A DNA stretch of 64,000 nucleotides from Pogonophryne albipinna (Eukaryota; Chordata; Actinopteri; Perciformes; Artedidraconidae): assembly GCA_028583405.1 (NCBI GenBank), contig CM053247.1, forward strand, positions 7,894,058-7,958,057. The letters are read 5' to 3'. The position numbers and the translations under genes are program-made. The notes below the pieces were generated by a model. The model ran no database searches and was not told the DNA's origin. It was given only the letters and a program-made list of their open reading frames with translations. Each line of letters begins with the position of its first letter. The stretch's first letter is position 1. Shown here piece after piece: positions 25,270 through 61,175 of this stretch.

Positions 25270-28118
25270 TAACAAACCTCTAATAAATGTCTAATATACC
25301 ACTGAAAAAGGCTTTTCACTGCATCGAAAAAATGTTTGTAACATGTTTGTAGGGTCTTCACGACTGATCTCATCGTTTTTCAAGAGGTGTTTTCGATGAG
25401 GTGTGTAAGAAAAGTAAAAATAAATGAGATTCTTATCCTAACATTTTTTATACAATGCATCTCAGACATAGAGTTTAGTTGGAAATAATAACCTGGTTTA
25501 TGGTTGGAAAGGCAAGATCATATTAGCAAAGCCCCTTCACTTTTGAATATTTCCAAAATTAGCCGCAGAAAAGACATTAAAGAAGACGTGGGGTTTCTAC
25601 AACAGCTTCATCTGACGCTCCGCACAAACATCTTTGCTTCAAGTTTCTCGGACTACAGTCTAATTTTCCACATGGGAAACGGTCCACAGTGTTCTTCTCA
25701 CCCTTTTTTTTGTTTTTTCAGAAAAATGCAACGACAGTAAACATACACATCTTTTTTCCTCACTGTGAAAGGCAGAGGACTCGTCTGTTAAAAAGCAACA
25801 TTTTTTTCTCTTTTCTTTTTCATTTTTGGCACATGGAGGGTCGCCAACAACATAAGTGAAGGGCAAATGTTCACTATGACACAATTAAGCGGGAGCGAGG
25901 CGATTTCTTTTTTTTTGTTCACAGTGCTCAACATGAAGCGCCGATCAAGTGAAAGGTCAATGGTCACAGTGTTCCACAGCGAGAATTTTGTACCGCCGTG
26001 AACAACGTCCAGCTTCTGCTGTCCTCACCATTTCGCTATCACACGTTTAATGGGGGGGGGACTTCATTCATTTGATTGTTTGGAGAATTATGAACTCATG
26101 CAGGTGGAAATAAAAAATAAAAAGGCAACACATGGTCGCAATCCAGGCGAATGTAGTGTGTATGAACAAATAAGGACAAATCCAACCTTCGATATATTTC
26201 AGCATTTGGTTTAACCACTTTCCCATATGCTGTCATTTCCTACATTTCCCAGGATGCTGTGCAACATGTTTATGTAGTCAGAAGCTGGCTTGACTTAAGG
26301 CTTGAGTAGTAACGGCGCGTTACCTTCAGGGTCAAAGAGCACAACAAGATTCTGTGGAACTACAGGTTACTGTAGGCAATTATTTTTTCAGAAATGTTGT
26401 TTAGTCCTTATCTTTAAAGTGAAAAGATTTATAAAGGATGCACCAAGCCCCCAGGAATTGCGCCGGACATTGAAGAAATTGTTCCTAGTGGCCAAACGAT
26501 GGTACTACAACTTCATTGTAAGTCCGTGACGTCATTGTATCCAACAATACTTCTTCACATTGACTTACATTGGAAAAAAAGACGTCAGTAAATCAGTATC
26601 ATTTTCTTAAAACTAAATCAACTACCCAGTAGGAACACTCTAATAGCCCTTATTTAAATCATAAGGGTCTAAAAGTTGTTAACTGTGCTTAATTGTGCTC
26701 GGTTTAAGCACGGGAGATCGAAGGCGGGGCTTATTGAAAAGTGCGCACGCTCTATGGGGACGTTTGCTCTCAAGAGTCAGGCCATTTTGGCTTCATGCGC
26801 CGCAGGGCAACTCTACGGAAAAGAACGGGGTCCCGCCTTCAACACGTGCCCCTGTTCTCTTTATACATCTGGGTATGAATGCTAAGAAACATAGCATAGC
26901 GTCATGTATGAAGCATAAGTGCAGATTTAAGAGCTCTTTTACACAGTTCTTACACAAGTCAATTGGAAACAAACATGCATAAGCTGGAGGTAAGCTACAG
27001 CTGACAAAATCTGTAAGAGACAACTGTTATTTTTTTCAAATCCTCCGCCCGTTTCAAATCAGATGCGGCTTTTATCTGAAATAAAAGCAGCATTGTTTTA
27101 GAAATAACCACTAATGTTGTCCTTGTGAAGTGCATATTGACTGGGTTTGGGGTTAGCTAACGGTAAATTAACAGAAAAGGGACTGCAGATGGAAATTAGC
27201 CTAAATCCTCTTCTTTGAGATAATAATTGAGTAGTGTGACCTGTGTATCAACAGAGGGAAGCTGTACAGAATACTTAAAAAGAAAAAGCCCTTCAAGAGT
27301 TTACTGTTGTTGGAATGTATTTGTGGGAAAGGGGACGTGCATCACCAAGAACTGGTTAGCTGTTTTAGGTTGGATTTAACCTTTAAAGAAACACGTCACG
27401 GAAAGCACAGAAAAAGCAGCGAGGAGTTTGTTCCCTCGTTTGCAGTTTTGGCAGCATCACCGAAGCGCCTCCTACGCACTGCGTCTGATTTAAGAAGCTT
27501 TTCCTGCACTTTGACAACTTTTCCAGATCTGGAAATCATCAAAAAAAATATAATTTCAACACGTCTGGCAGGATAAATCAGCAGGACTTAGGAGCAACAC
27601 ACAGGCCAAGCATGGCACGTTTGGAACTGATGGATATGAAGGATGATCCGCCATGTTGGAAGAACTGAACCACAGTTAGGGTCTTCTACCCGTGCAACAG
27701 TCGAGGGTTAAACCAAATCATCAGCTTGCTCCTAAAATAACAGATTTCTGTTTATTCTTTCATAGGTTTTTATCCCGAATTTCTCTACTGTAGTATTTCA
27801 GGAAACATAACTAATCATTTTGTTTGAAAAGGGTTTCACTCAGGGGTATGGAAGCCTATGTTTGCCAGGAAAAGGAAGGAATTTAAAGAAATTAAAAACG
27901 AAATGTATTTTGGGATGATTGTATAGTATTTATGTTCAACTGTGACAAAACAAGCTAATTAAAGACTTTCACTTGTAATACAAATGTTACTGGGATGTTT
28001 TCGGTTTTTTACTCATATTTGTATCGAATAATTTATTGAGAAATGTTGGGAAAATAAATTCAAATAATATTCATTAGTGTTATTAAACAAGTTTTGTTTT
28101 CCTAATCATTCCTCCATC

Positions 28119-28124
28119 TTTATT
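28119..28124 (-). terminator. ralgds: Candidate ralgds polyadenylation signal
   Basis: TTTATT on plus, so AATAAA on the coding strand, 1.3 kb after the stop at 29426. Other copies further on make this one of several candidates. Confidence 0.3.
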
Positions 28125-29425
28125 TTGTTGGTCTTTTCTTGGCAGTGATGGTTTTCCATATTAACTTATTTTTTGGAAAACAGCAAACTAATATTAATAA
28201 CGTCTCCCCCCGCAGAGGACAAGAGATGTTTTGTGTCGTCTTCCAACATGGCGGCGGGCGGTCAGGAAGTAGAGAAATCCGTGAAGTGATGAGGATAACT
28301 AGCAGCACCATATGAGAGCAGAGAGATGCTAAAAATGAATAAAATGTTGATATCGTGACAAAGTCTATTAACAGAAATCTCATGGTCCGTTTCAAAGCAC
28401 ATACTGCACAGTTGGTGTTAATGGATATATACACTCGGTTGCTTTTCTGCTCACTTGTTCTTCCCTCGTTTGGGTTGGGGTCCCAGTCACTGCCACGTCC
28501 TTCGCTGTGTAGTGGTTACAACTCATTAATTATACAAATAAAAAGAAGCATGTTATTCATGACTGTGCCCACTGGATTTTTTTGACACCAATGTTTCCAT
28601 TTCCGACCTTTTTGTTTTAGTTTTTTTGTAACATGGCAGCTTTTTAGATTTTAAAAGAGTTCAGCTCCCCTGCACTGGTGGTAAAACGCCGAAGGAAAAT
28701 GTCCCAGCGTCCACAGAGCGTGAGGGGTTCAGTGCCCCGGTCCCAGAAACACTGTCGACATCAGGAACCTGGGGTAAAAGGCGGCGGTACACTCATGAGA
28801 AAAAGTTCCCTGACAAAATTGAAACACATTCGAAACGCTCAGCTGTACGTGGCGGCTTTGTGTTGTTCGTGTGTGTACTCCGTGACAGGGTGAGTGGCGT
28901 TCAGGGATCGAGGCTGCCGAGGAACTCTGGGGTTTTGAAATTATTTTAACGAAGGTGATTAAAAACTCAAGCAAGAGGCTTGAACGAAAACCTTTAAGAG
29001 CTGAGCGTTAAGATGTAAACACTTGTAAACTAAAAGTAAAAGAAAAAACAGGAAATGGATCCGCTTCTTCACAAGCAACGGGACATTTTCCCCCGAGTGT
29101 TCGACTGGTCCCTCCGCCGAGCATTCACCGACACTTTTTCCACAAACGTGTCCTTTTTGTGAAAAACAGCATGGACGTTTCCACGTGCCTTATAAAGCCC
29201 TGAAGGGTCCTGATGATGCGACAGCTGTTCCTAAGTGCTTCCTCTGCTTTCTGCTCATCCACAGAAAGGTTGGTCATTCATCTCCTCTTGTGTTTTTGTC
29301 CAAAACCAAAACTCAGATACTTTTGCCTCCGACAGAACACAAATGTTTCTTCTGAGGAGTGGGAGACCAGAGAGAGGGTTAAAGGGGTTGGTGGAGGGGA
29401 GGCAGGAGGTGGCGCGTTTCTCCCT

Positions 29426-51711
<22,286 letters not shown>

Positions 51712-52724
51712 CTACGAGACAAGAACAAACGGAAAATAAGACATTGTACTCCAACTAATGAAATCAGTGGTTTGTTGGGTTATAACCTTATAATACTGTG
51801 ATATGAGTTCCCTTATACGACTCAATTATCTATTCACAATCCTCACTGATACAATTGGGGGGAAAAACAGTTTCAGTCCCTGCACTAAAAGTTTATTATT
51901 TTCGAGTTTGGATCAATATTGGTGTATTGGTTTATTTACATATAGATCACAAATCGTTCCTTCAAAGGCTGCACAGCTGTCATGACCTTAAGTCATCAAA
52001 CATGAGAGGGTCAGTGGTTCAATCCCAACCTACGGTGGCCAACAAATGTAAGTGCGCTACCACGGCCCAAAACACTTCCATTAAGTTAGTTATAACCACA
52101 CAATATCACTATAATATCCCCTATAACATGACTAGAATATCAAGATGTTTGATGTTGGAACAAGCTTTAAGTAAATTAGAGAGAGCTGAAGACAGAGAAA
52201 AGAAGAATGTCTGACATCTCATTTTAGGACGAAAACCCTTTAATTATGACCATCTGTGTGAAACTCTCATCTTTTTTTGGTCCCTTCATTGAGTCATTCT
52301 CCGTGAATCATGCGCGTGGCCGTGCACATTCAAACAACAGCCCGTAACTAACCAGAGCTTACTGGATAACCGGCACTGCAACATAAGCTGCAGCCTGTAT
52401 ATAACCCAAACAGGGAATGAACGCGCGCCGCTTGTAGCATGAATGAGAGCTCTGTAGGCTGTTTGCATGTCACCATCGCTGCATTTTGTTGTTGTTTTTT
52501 TCCTGAACATGAAAAAAACAGTGTTGACAGAGATGGTTTCATGCTGTCAACATGTCGTACATGTGACCCGCATTAGTGCTGCTGATAGTTACACAACAGA
52601 AACCAATGGATGGGTTACAAAACTAAACTCAAGATAGGCTTATTGACCTCTGACAGAGTATTACCAAATATCTGTCACAATCCAAAAGTGACCACTAAAC
52701 TGCATTAATAACAAAGCTATATCG
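51712..52724. other. ralgds 5' intron, nothing recognised
   Basis: No exon encoding the missing RalGDS N-terminus could be identified. Confidence 0.5.
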
Positions 52725-52945
52725 TAATTATTAGGACTTTGGGGGTTTTCCCTTCCCTGTAAGAAGTTGACCAAAAACAATAGAGCCTGCCAGTTAACCA
52801 GAGCAGACTGAGCTTCTGCAGCACAGGCAGCATGAGAAGAATAACGAGCTTTTTGAACATTAAAGCATGGAGACATGTCACAGAAGAGGCAGAAAATACA
52901 AATATGAACCTGAAAATGTGCCTAATAGCGCCCCTTTTCCAAGTT
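52725..52945 (-). repeat. Family D repeat, inverted copy
   Basis: Reverse complement of family D: CAGCACAGGCAGCATGAGAA, GAGCTTTTTGAACATTAAAG, CATGGAGACATGTC and AACCTGAAAATGTGCCTAAT appear in reversed order. Confidence 0.72.
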
Positions 52946-53392
52946 AAGGTATCTATAGTTGTGAGGACTTGCTACTTTACTTCATCCTATGTCAAAGTCA
53001 TCTAAATATGATTCCGTTTTAGATAGCTGGTGAGAAAGAACTCCATTTTCAGATGCTACCCTGGGCTTTTAATGGACATATTTGACTAACTAGACAATAT
53101 TAGCACGTTTTCTCCACTTTTTTTTCAAAATGTGATAGATTAGGGTTAGGGCTAAAAGCAACGTCATCTCAAGGTGCTTCACAAAGCTATAAGGAGAAAT
53201 TAATAAAACAAATAAAATAAAAAGATATCTAAAGAGCATATTGAATCAAATATGGTAATATAAAAAATTAAAATAAAAGGTTAAGAGCATAAAAGGTTTA
53301 AAATAAATAAAATAAAGGACAGTCAGTAAAATGCGGTTCTTATTAAACCAAGAAAATCTATTTTTGCTTTATATGTGAATATGTGTTTCAAC

Positions 53393-53618
53393 TAGGGCTG
53401 CTTGATTATGGCAAAAATCATAATCTCGATTATTTGGGTCAATAATTGATATCACGATTATTAAAAACGATTATCCATTTACTTTGAAAACATCAATTTA
53501 TTGAAAAAATAAATGTGAACAGTATGTTTTTAACAGTTGATTACCCTGAACTTTAAGTATAATTCAACTGAAAAACCAATAATAATAATAATCGTTTTAT
53601 TTATAACGAATAGCCCTA
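53393..53618. mobile_element. hAT-like MITE (226 bp)
   Basis: Ends TAGGGCTGCTTGATTATGGC and CGAATAGCCCTA. The flanks GTTTCAAC and GATTCAAC match at 7 of 8. The interior is rich in ATCGATTA-like palindromes. Confidence 0.8.
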
Positions 53619-54011
53619 GATTCAACCCAGTTACTGAAACGATATGATTTTGCTATGAGTATTAACATTGGGAAATAAAAAGGTATTAAATGTATTGGGA
53701 AAATATCTACATTTTGAAATAGGAACTGAATTTGGAAAAAAAAAAATCACAAAAGGGTGAATGAACTCAAACTGGACTGAATGAAAACAAACTCGAGACC
53801 AAAACCAGTCACAGCCCTGACCAGGAACAGGTCAAAGTCATGGATACTGGAATATTGATTTAAAAGGACTTGGTCCTTTCCCCTCTCTGACCTCTCGAGG
53901 TTCTATTAGAGGGTAACAGGTTGCAGAGAGGCCTATTCCGGCCGGGGAGTGTTATGACCGTATTCACAGCGTACCTCCTTACCTCTCACCTATTCCAATT
54001 AATTCCTCCTT

Positions 54012-54038
54012 CTGTCTGTCTGTCTGTCTGTCTGTCGG
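54012..54038. repeat. (TGTC)n microsatellite
   Basis: About six tetranucleotide TGTC units. Confidence 0.85.
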
Positions 54039-54315
54039 TACCTGTGTGTATTCTCATATTCCGATTAACCCAGCTTCCCCCAAATTTTTCTTTTTTGTGT
54101 CTATATCTACGCCGGGATCCTGAGTCGAGGCTGATCCTGTTGCTGTGGTCGTGTGTCCTGGATCCTCTATCCTGAGCACTGGATCTGAGTCCTGGACTTC
54201 GAGTCGTGGCTGAACCTGTCTCTGCGGTCCTGCCTGACTCTCGTCATACTAATTCCCTGATGGCTCCCACAGGACTGTTGATATCCTCGTGGATTCATCT
54301 TCTTATTATAGACCA

Positions 54316-54540
54316 GAGATGGGGACTCGAGTCACATGACTTGACTCGAGTCAGACTCGAGTCACATGACTTGACTCGAGTCAGACTCGAGTCACATATT
54401 TTTTGACTTGAGACTGAGCTTGACTACATTGATAAAATACTTGACTTGACTTTGACTTGGTATTCATGACTTGAGACTTGACTTAAGCTTGAGATAGATG
54501 ACTTGAAAGGACTTGACTGTTTAAAATTATATATTTGCGT
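54316..54540 (+). mobile_element. CTCGAGTC-rich transposon end with 30-bp tandem repeat
   Basis: GAGATGGGGACTCGAGTCAC opens the segment. A 30-bp unit built from GACTCGAGTCACATGACTTG plus ACTCGAGTCA is repeated about 2.5 times at 54324-54410, then decays into GACTTGA runs. It precedes a BED-finger remnant at 54706-54791, so it may be the left end of one hAT element, but no right end was found. Confidence 0.55.
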
Positions 54541-54705
54541 TTTTGTAGTGAGATATTACGTTTAGTTTTTTCGAAAAACGTGATTATAGCGCCATGCGTG
54601 CAAACCTGGCAACCCACTAGAAGGCAGGAGTCTCAGTTAACATGGCAGCGGCTAGCTTTACTCCAAAAATAGTAATATGACGGTAATAAGAAGAGAACAG
54701 CGGTA

Positions 54706-54791
54706 TGCAGGGTCTGCAGCATAAAGATCAGTGACACGACCACGACAACATCCAACTTCATTCGTCACTACAAAAAAAAACACAGAGAAAG
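54706..54791 (+). pseudogene. BED zinc-finger exon remnant of a hAT transposase
   Basis: The frame reads CRVCSIKISDTTTTTSNFI followed by RHYKKKHRER, giving C-x2-C and H-x4-H, the BED pattern, and ends at a good splice donor (AG|GTACGT). An upstream ATG frame (MAAASFTPK at 54643) is stopped before reaching the finger. Isolated, with no catalytic domain nearby. Confidence 0.68.
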
Positions 54792-54894
54792 GTACGTGCA
54801 TGTGTTGTGTTAGCTAGAAAGCTAACGTTAAGTTTAAGCTACGTTAGACTTGGTTTCAAATCGATTAAGCAAAGAGAAGACAAAACGGTAAATG

Positions 54895-55298
54895 AACACT
54901 AGAACCACCAAGGGATTCATTTTGACTAACCCTGATACTGACGGGCTGTCAGGAGAGAGAGAGAGAGAGGAAAAGAGATGCCTCGTTTATTTGCCCTGTT
55001 ATTATCAGAAGTTACTGTAAACCTTTGAATAATGTAGTTCATCTACTTTTAGTAGTTTGTTTAAATGTTTTAATTATGTTGTTTTTGTTTGTAGAAGTGA
55101 TTCCTTGATTTATTGTAAAATGAATCTGAACTTTTTGATCTGTTATGATGATAAACTGAAGCAATCTCTAAATTAACCCAATTAAGTGAGTTTTAAATCG
55201 TCCTACTTAGTTTATAAAGAAATTATGAAGAGGAACAAATTAAATGATTTGAAAATGATATCTATGTAGGTGCTGACGCTGTTGGTGGTTCTAGTGTT
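54895..55298. mobile_element. piggyBac-like MITE (about 400 bp)
   Basis: AACACTAGAACCACCAA at the left and TTGGTGGTTCTAGTGTT at the right are perfect inverted repeats. The right flank reads TTAA and the left TGAA, suggesting a decayed TTAA duplication. A short GA run is near 54956. Confidence 0.68.
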
Positions 55299-56519
55299 AA
55301 CATCAATTTAAATTAAATATGTGTAATGACAAATGCCATATATGATTTTCTTACCTGGAATTCTGCCTTCCTAGTCCAAGCTATATTGTCTGCAGTTCTA
55401 GGGTTAATATGAATCTAATATGATTGTCATCGATCTAAATTAGATTTCAAATGATTAACTGTGTATGGAATGAAGATCATAGTGTGGGTTAAATCCATTT
55501 TCATGGCCCCTGGTAGTGCAGTAGTGCATCCTGGGAGCATTAGTCACCAGAGTCCATTTCCAAGGCTCAGCGGGACTCCCTGTGCTTCACTGCCTACTTT
55601 TTTTTGTGGGTCAGGGATCTATTCGGTAACATCAGTCAATGCCAAGTCCCTCTGTTGTGTCTTTGTTACCATGGAGACAAGCACAAAATAAGGATGGCTC
55701 AAGGAATTTGGAAAAAGTGATCATCAAGCTCAGCTACTGTTCTTGTACTTAGGATTCAATGATTTGGATGAGCAAAGAAGTGAAATATGTGAAATAGATC
55801 TATAAGATATGACACAAAGTTCGTGACACATCACAAACATTTTCAGGGTGATATCTCAATGGGTAGTGTCTGGTTTTCTTTATGAAAAATCACCAATTGG
55901 GGGGATGTTTAAGACAAAGAGAGTTAAACTATTAGATATGCTTTAGTAAATGACATTTGTTCACAAAAACATGATATTTGGTGCATAATGTGATTAATTT
56001 CAGTTAAAAGAGGGAGGCTTTTTGGTCAACTGTAGATTGACTGATATACATTAGTTTGGCTTTCCATTGGGTTACAAATGGAAGAGAATGAAGTCTAGAG
56101 GTGAAACCATTAAATAAGGGAATGGACAGAAATGTTCAGCAGTTAGACATTTTAATAACAGTTTAATAGTCATTTAATTAATTACCTTTTCAGATGCGAG
56201 TATTTGCTAGGCTTCTAAGATAGTAAACATCTAAAGACTACTACATGTTATTTTCTGTTCTAGGAAATTGATAACTTCATGAATCTATAATACAAAGACC
56301 CATTTTTAGAGAATTAAAACAGTTAAAACTTGACTTTAGCAGTACTCTGGTGTGTTTAGGTGTCAGTCCTCCAACAGGAGAGTAAGATCAACATCCTTAC
56401 CTACAGAAATAACATCAAAACACACAGGGTCACAAATAGAAAAGGGCTGATGCTGGTCATAGCAACAATATGTGTTCTTAAAAAGAACAACAACTGGAAA
56501 AAGGCATAAAACTGGCTCC
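55299..56519. other. ralgds 5' intron, nothing firm
   Basis: At 55380-55412 CTGCAGTTCTAGGGTTAA resembles a piggyBac-type right end with TTAA. No other feature. Confidence 0.45.
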
Positions 56520-56692
56520 TACTGGAATCTCTTGTACTATTTTATCTGTTTGACTTGTTTTATGTCCTATATACAGTATATTCATGTTGCACTGTTGGAG
56601 GAGCCTGTGACTTAAGTGTTTCATTGCCATATCTACACTGTAGATAATGTGCACATGATAATAAAGCCTTGAATCTTGAATACCAACCAACT
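56520..56692 (+). mobile_element. LINE 3' tail
   Basis: TGTAGATAATGTGCACATGA followed by TAATAAAGCCTTGAATCTTGAAT, a fish LINE-type terminal motif with a short ATCTTGA repeat. 5' truncated, non-coding. Confidence 0.55.
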
Positions 56693-57166
56693 GTCCACCA
56701 AAAAAGATACTAGAGAGTAAATAAGCAAAAGTGTTTCCAGAACAATGAAAGAACCAAGCCCACACACAGAACCTGAACTCCAGTAGCCTTGTTACAGAGG
56801 GAGGGGTGTGTGCCAGATAAATGGGGAGAGGAGACAAACCCCTGGCCTGTTGTAAATCCTGCAGAGTATAATGGCAGAGGCACAGCTGCGGCCGAGGGCC
56901 TTGACAGCACGAGAGGTTCTTATCAGCCAAAGCACAGGGGCCACTATCGCTTCATGCCCTGAGAAACGCAGCGCTCAAGGCCAGCGCCTCGCTCCATCAG
57001 ACCAGTCAATTCCCACCATAATGCTCCTATTCATCCAGTTGCCATGATAACCAAAACTCTCGTTACTACTTGAACAAAACAATCAATACTTTGACCAGAA
57101 AGGTTCAGAGACAGGAACAACAAAAAGCCAAGATTAACTGAGGCGCTTAAATGGTAAAACATTAGA
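56693..57166. other. GC-richer single-copy intron segment, possible regulatory element
   Basis: 56760-57010 is more GC-rich than its surroundings and free of recognisable repeats. It has a GATA site CTTATCAG near 56919. The minus-strand open frame (56930 down to 56478) runs through it but continues into the LINE tail and has no domain, so I do not call it an exon. Confidence 0.35.
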
Positions 57167-57390
57167 GTTGGTGGAAGTACTCAGATCTTGTATTTGAGTA
57201 AAGTACCAGAGTTTAGGTCTGATTTAAGACTTGATTATATTTCACATCATTAATCCAAATGTGAACATTAACTAAAGGTATTAAATAGGTGAGTAAAAGT
57301 AACTAATTTATCTCTGAATTGTAGTGGGGTAAAAGTACTTAAGTACTGAACTTGAGTAAATGTACTAAATTACTTTACACCACTAAAATC
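57167..57390. mobile_element. MITE-like repeat with AAGTAC motifs
   Basis: TAGAGTTGGTGGAAGTACTC at one end and ACTAAATTACTTTACACCACTA at the other are imperfectly inverted. The interior repeats GAGTAAAGTACC / AAGTACTTAAGTACT. Related text is at 17060-17150 and 49128-49471. Confidence 0.6.
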
Positions 57391-60037
57391 AATCTGAAAT
57401 CGGAAATCAGAACCATGCGGGAACATTAATTGTTTGCCTGTTGACAAAGCATGACCACAAAGACAGGAAGACAACAGACAGCTTCAATAACGTTGGCAGG
57501 TTGCTCTTAAATCTGATGAGTTCTTCTCTTATAGAATCTTTCTAAATGTTTGTAAACCCTAAACCGAAAGTGAACACCTCTCTGATCAAAGAACATGGGT
57601 GCTAAAGAATATGAAAAGGGCTTTGCAGTTCAATCAGGGCTGCAGTCTCTCAGCTGACTGCACCAGCCTCCACTAGTTGTACAAGCCACAGCTTCTTCAA
57701 CTGGAGCAAAGTGCACTTTCATTTTCTGACAATGGGTCAATAAGAGGGCACTGCCTTTGAATTGCCTCTTTAAAAGAAAATCTAAGATAGTCTCACATTC
57801 CTTCAGTCTGACTCAGGCTTAGTCACCCAGATCAGCACCAACTCGATTACCAACACACAGGAAGTGGCATCTAAACATGGGCTGCCCTGGAGCAAGACAT
57901 TGGATCATTTGGCAGAATTAAAGAGAAAAGATGGTAAAAACTAAAACAAAGCTAGACTTTAATTTCCTTGAAGAGGAATGGCTATTCAAAGGAAATGAAA
58001 GACTTCATCGCCATGTACAGTAGTGTCTAACTGTTTCTAACTCAAAGTTAACATTGTCTGAATGATAAAGCTATTTTAGTCATAGTTGTCATGCCATAAA
58101 ATCCAGGACATTGCATTTTGAACATGATGCACTAAAAATAGGCACTGATGGTTATATTTATAGAATCCTCTTTACCCTTAATTGTAATTAACTATAACTA
58201 AAACAGACAAAATACAGGGAAGGATTTTATATTTACCGGTCACAGCATGTCCCTACATTAACAACAGCAGAGTGAAATTAGTAGGTAGAGTATTTACAGT
58301 AAAAATATAAATGTTTCTTTTATGCAGATGTACCAGATGGGTTGCGGTTTTAACATCAGGGCCAATTAAACACCGACAACTCAGTAGAACAACCAAAATC
58401 TAAACATTCGAAATACATAGCTTCATGTAGACAGGACTTAAAACAAACCCAAGAAGTATTTGCCAATGCTAGTTAGCACAAATCCACAGCCCCACTATTT
58501 TGTTAGACAGCAGAAGAGTCACTATAACGTATGGCAGACAAATAAATACACACACTTGATGGTAATGTAAAACGTATCTAATTAAACTCTGAAATGTATA
58601 TCCTGTAAACTGTTTATTGGTTCGTCCAATTGGTTCAATTGTTTTGTAATAAAATCAAAAAACTCCAGCAGGGTCCACAGAAATGTCTGGCATGCGGAGA
58701 GTGCCTCCTCCACACTCGCTGCAAACACTTATCAGATCTGCGCTCACCTACACCATGAATGTACATGTGGGCTGGAGGAATGTGAGGCGAATAAAAGTGT
58801 CAGCAAAGACTGATGTGAGAGAGAAAGGGAAATAGGTTTCCAGAAAGAGGAAACGGGTAAATTCAAGGCACATGAGCCATAGTGGAGTATGAATGAATGG
58901 GTTTACTGTTTTGTTTAAAAAGACATTAAAAAAAACGGATATGAACCAATCTTTTATCCTTTACCACGCTTACATGCAGGAATCTCACTTTCTTTGAACC
59001 TTTTTTCACAACACACAGTTCAAAGACATAACATGACCTATCATTTTAAGAGTACTAGAAATATAGTAGTCAACTCCAATAACAATGAAAAATCAAAACT
59101 CACCATAAATCCAATTTAGTAGCATGGATAACAACAAAACAATACATCCTGTGAACTTCAACATACACTCCATTTAAATACAGTTTGTTCAGAAGTTAAA
59201 AAAGTAATAATTCCGTTGCTCATATTTATGTAAAAACTACTTCAAACAACTGTATTCATTTAAGTCTTGAACATTTCTCCACAAGATTACAATTGGTCAC
59301 ATTTCGTTTTCGTTCGCCCAACACTAATTTTAACTAACTTGAACGCACCATAGTGCAACTCTATGATGCATCCATTCACTGGCTGCTGACAGCTTAGAGC
59401 TAACGCTAGCTAGCTCTACTCCAGTCGATTTCAACACAGACTTGTTGTTCATATGTGGAATTAACAGGGAAAAAATAGGGTGCATCACCTAGACGCATTC
59501 ATATCAGTTATTTGCGTCAAACATTTTCTATTGTTCCTGGGGCAACAGGCCACTGCATGTCTTGCCTTGATATTACTTGCAAAAACGAGTACCGTCATGT
59601 GTTCTAAATATTGGCATCAACCAAAGTATCGTTTTTTTGTGACATCCATACCAAAATCAGTCAACATAACTAAAAGTGCTGTTTCAGAGACTTTTTAACA
59701 TTGATTTAACAAAATATTTGCATCGAGACACTTTAGAAAAATACACAGAATTCAGTCTCACATTTTTTAACCTCTAACAACCAATGGAATTTCTAAATGA
59801 CAGCCTGCAGTAATTTTCCATCCACAAAGTAGATTTCACTGTTGTGCAACTATAACTGAATTGCTAGACCATTTGAGATACATGTTCTGAGGTTTGTTGC
59901 TGTTATATGGGTATTTACTTAACTATATGTAAGTAAAATGTATCAAATTTCTCTTCATGTCCAACAAAACAGTGGGAACTTACTATACCTTGCTATTGCA
60001 ACCTCACACCTCACAGACTCCCATCCTCACCCTTTAG
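57391..60037. other. ralgds 5' intron, nothing recognised
   Basis: 2.6 kb of apparently single-copy AT-rich DNA with no exon I can defend. Confidence 0.45.
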
Positions 60038-61167
60038 TAGGTATGGGTATCGAGAACCAGTACTAAGTCAGTACCAGTACCTGATTGGACGGTATTGGTA
60101 TACCATTAAGCCGCTGGACAAACGGTGCGGCTATCGGTATATGAATTACGCTACTTCCTTAGTTTAAACAATTCTGGTTAGTTGGGAACCCTCATCCCGT
60201 ATGACGTATCCGGTTTGATTACCACTCTGATTGGCCACTGTGAATGCCACTCGTCATCTCTCCTAACAGCGCTCTTATTATTGTGAGACTCCCGGGGGCA
60301 GACCACAGGAGCAGACGCAACATCTTGCTAGAAACATCATCTCAAGGCTTCTTAACATTTAACAACCTATTAATGATGCATACCCACTTAACGGGAAGAA
60401 ACTCAGCTAACAGACGATATTAACCATTTTACCTACACGGATCAGAAGTCCAACACCAAGAGTCTAAATCAACACTTAGCAAAACGGGCTAACAGAGCTA
60501 ACGGCTACTTTAGCACATAACTGGCAAAAGTAATCTTTTCTACGTCACTTTATCTGCACAAACAACATAAAACCTAAAATCACATGAAAGCTGAGATTCC
60601 ACAGATTCCATTGGTATAAGTCTCATCACTGTACGACCAAAACTCACTGAACTAGCAGCCAGGAAAGAGCAAGGAAACAACTTCCCTTTACGTAGTCATG
60701 ATGATAATTATTAAACCTTTGCTGTTTTGTGATCAAAGGTTGTGTTCAAGGGCATAGGAAACGGTTAATCCAATGTCTCTGTGTAACTTTAAAATGATTA
60801 CTGATAATCCATCATTACAATAATAAATAATAAACGGATTATAATGGTTAGCCGACCGGAGCTTCCAGTTTAGGAGGTGCGCACGCAGCGTCTCGTTTTA
60901 ACTGAATAATGGTCATGTTTACGTGGGTTTATGAACTGCCCCTATTTACCGCCCCCTTCCAGAGACACACTGTCAAGCACACTCATACCTGCTTGGCAAG
61001 ACATTGAAAAAGTTACATTAAATAATAAATACAAATAAATTACAATAAAATGACTGTTGTTTAATCTTCACATTTTGTAATCATGTCTATAATTTTGAGC
61101 ACCAAATTATTGAAAAGTATCGATAATAGTATCGGTATCGATAAAATCCTAACGATACCCATCCCTA
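60038..61167. mobile_element. hAT-type element (1130 bp) with perfect 8-bp TSD
   Basis: Ends TAGGTATGGGTATCGAGAAC and CGATACCCATCCCTA. CCCTTTAG is duplicated at 60030-60037 and 61168-61175. The interior has no long frame, so it is non-autonomous. Confidence 0.92.
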
Positions 61168-61175
61168 CCCTTTAG

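Larger units (their letters stand above)
24549..29425 (-). other. ralgds: Gene-free stretch, probably including ralgds 3' UTR
   Basis: No exon with family resemblance occurs here. AATAAA on the minus strand appears at 28119-28124 (TTTATT on plus), about 1.3 kb after the ralgds stop, and others lie further on. 26230-26900 is a diverged copy of the element at 31903-32894 (shared GTGGCCAAACG/AGTTG, CATTGACTTACATTGG). 25207-25269 holds three 21-bp repeats. How much of this is transcribed cannot be told. Confidence 0.4.

Noticed and set aside
56478..56930. 150-codon minus-strand frame as a ralgds first exon
   Set aside because: It runs through a LINE tail, has no family similarity and no convincing donor in the right phase.
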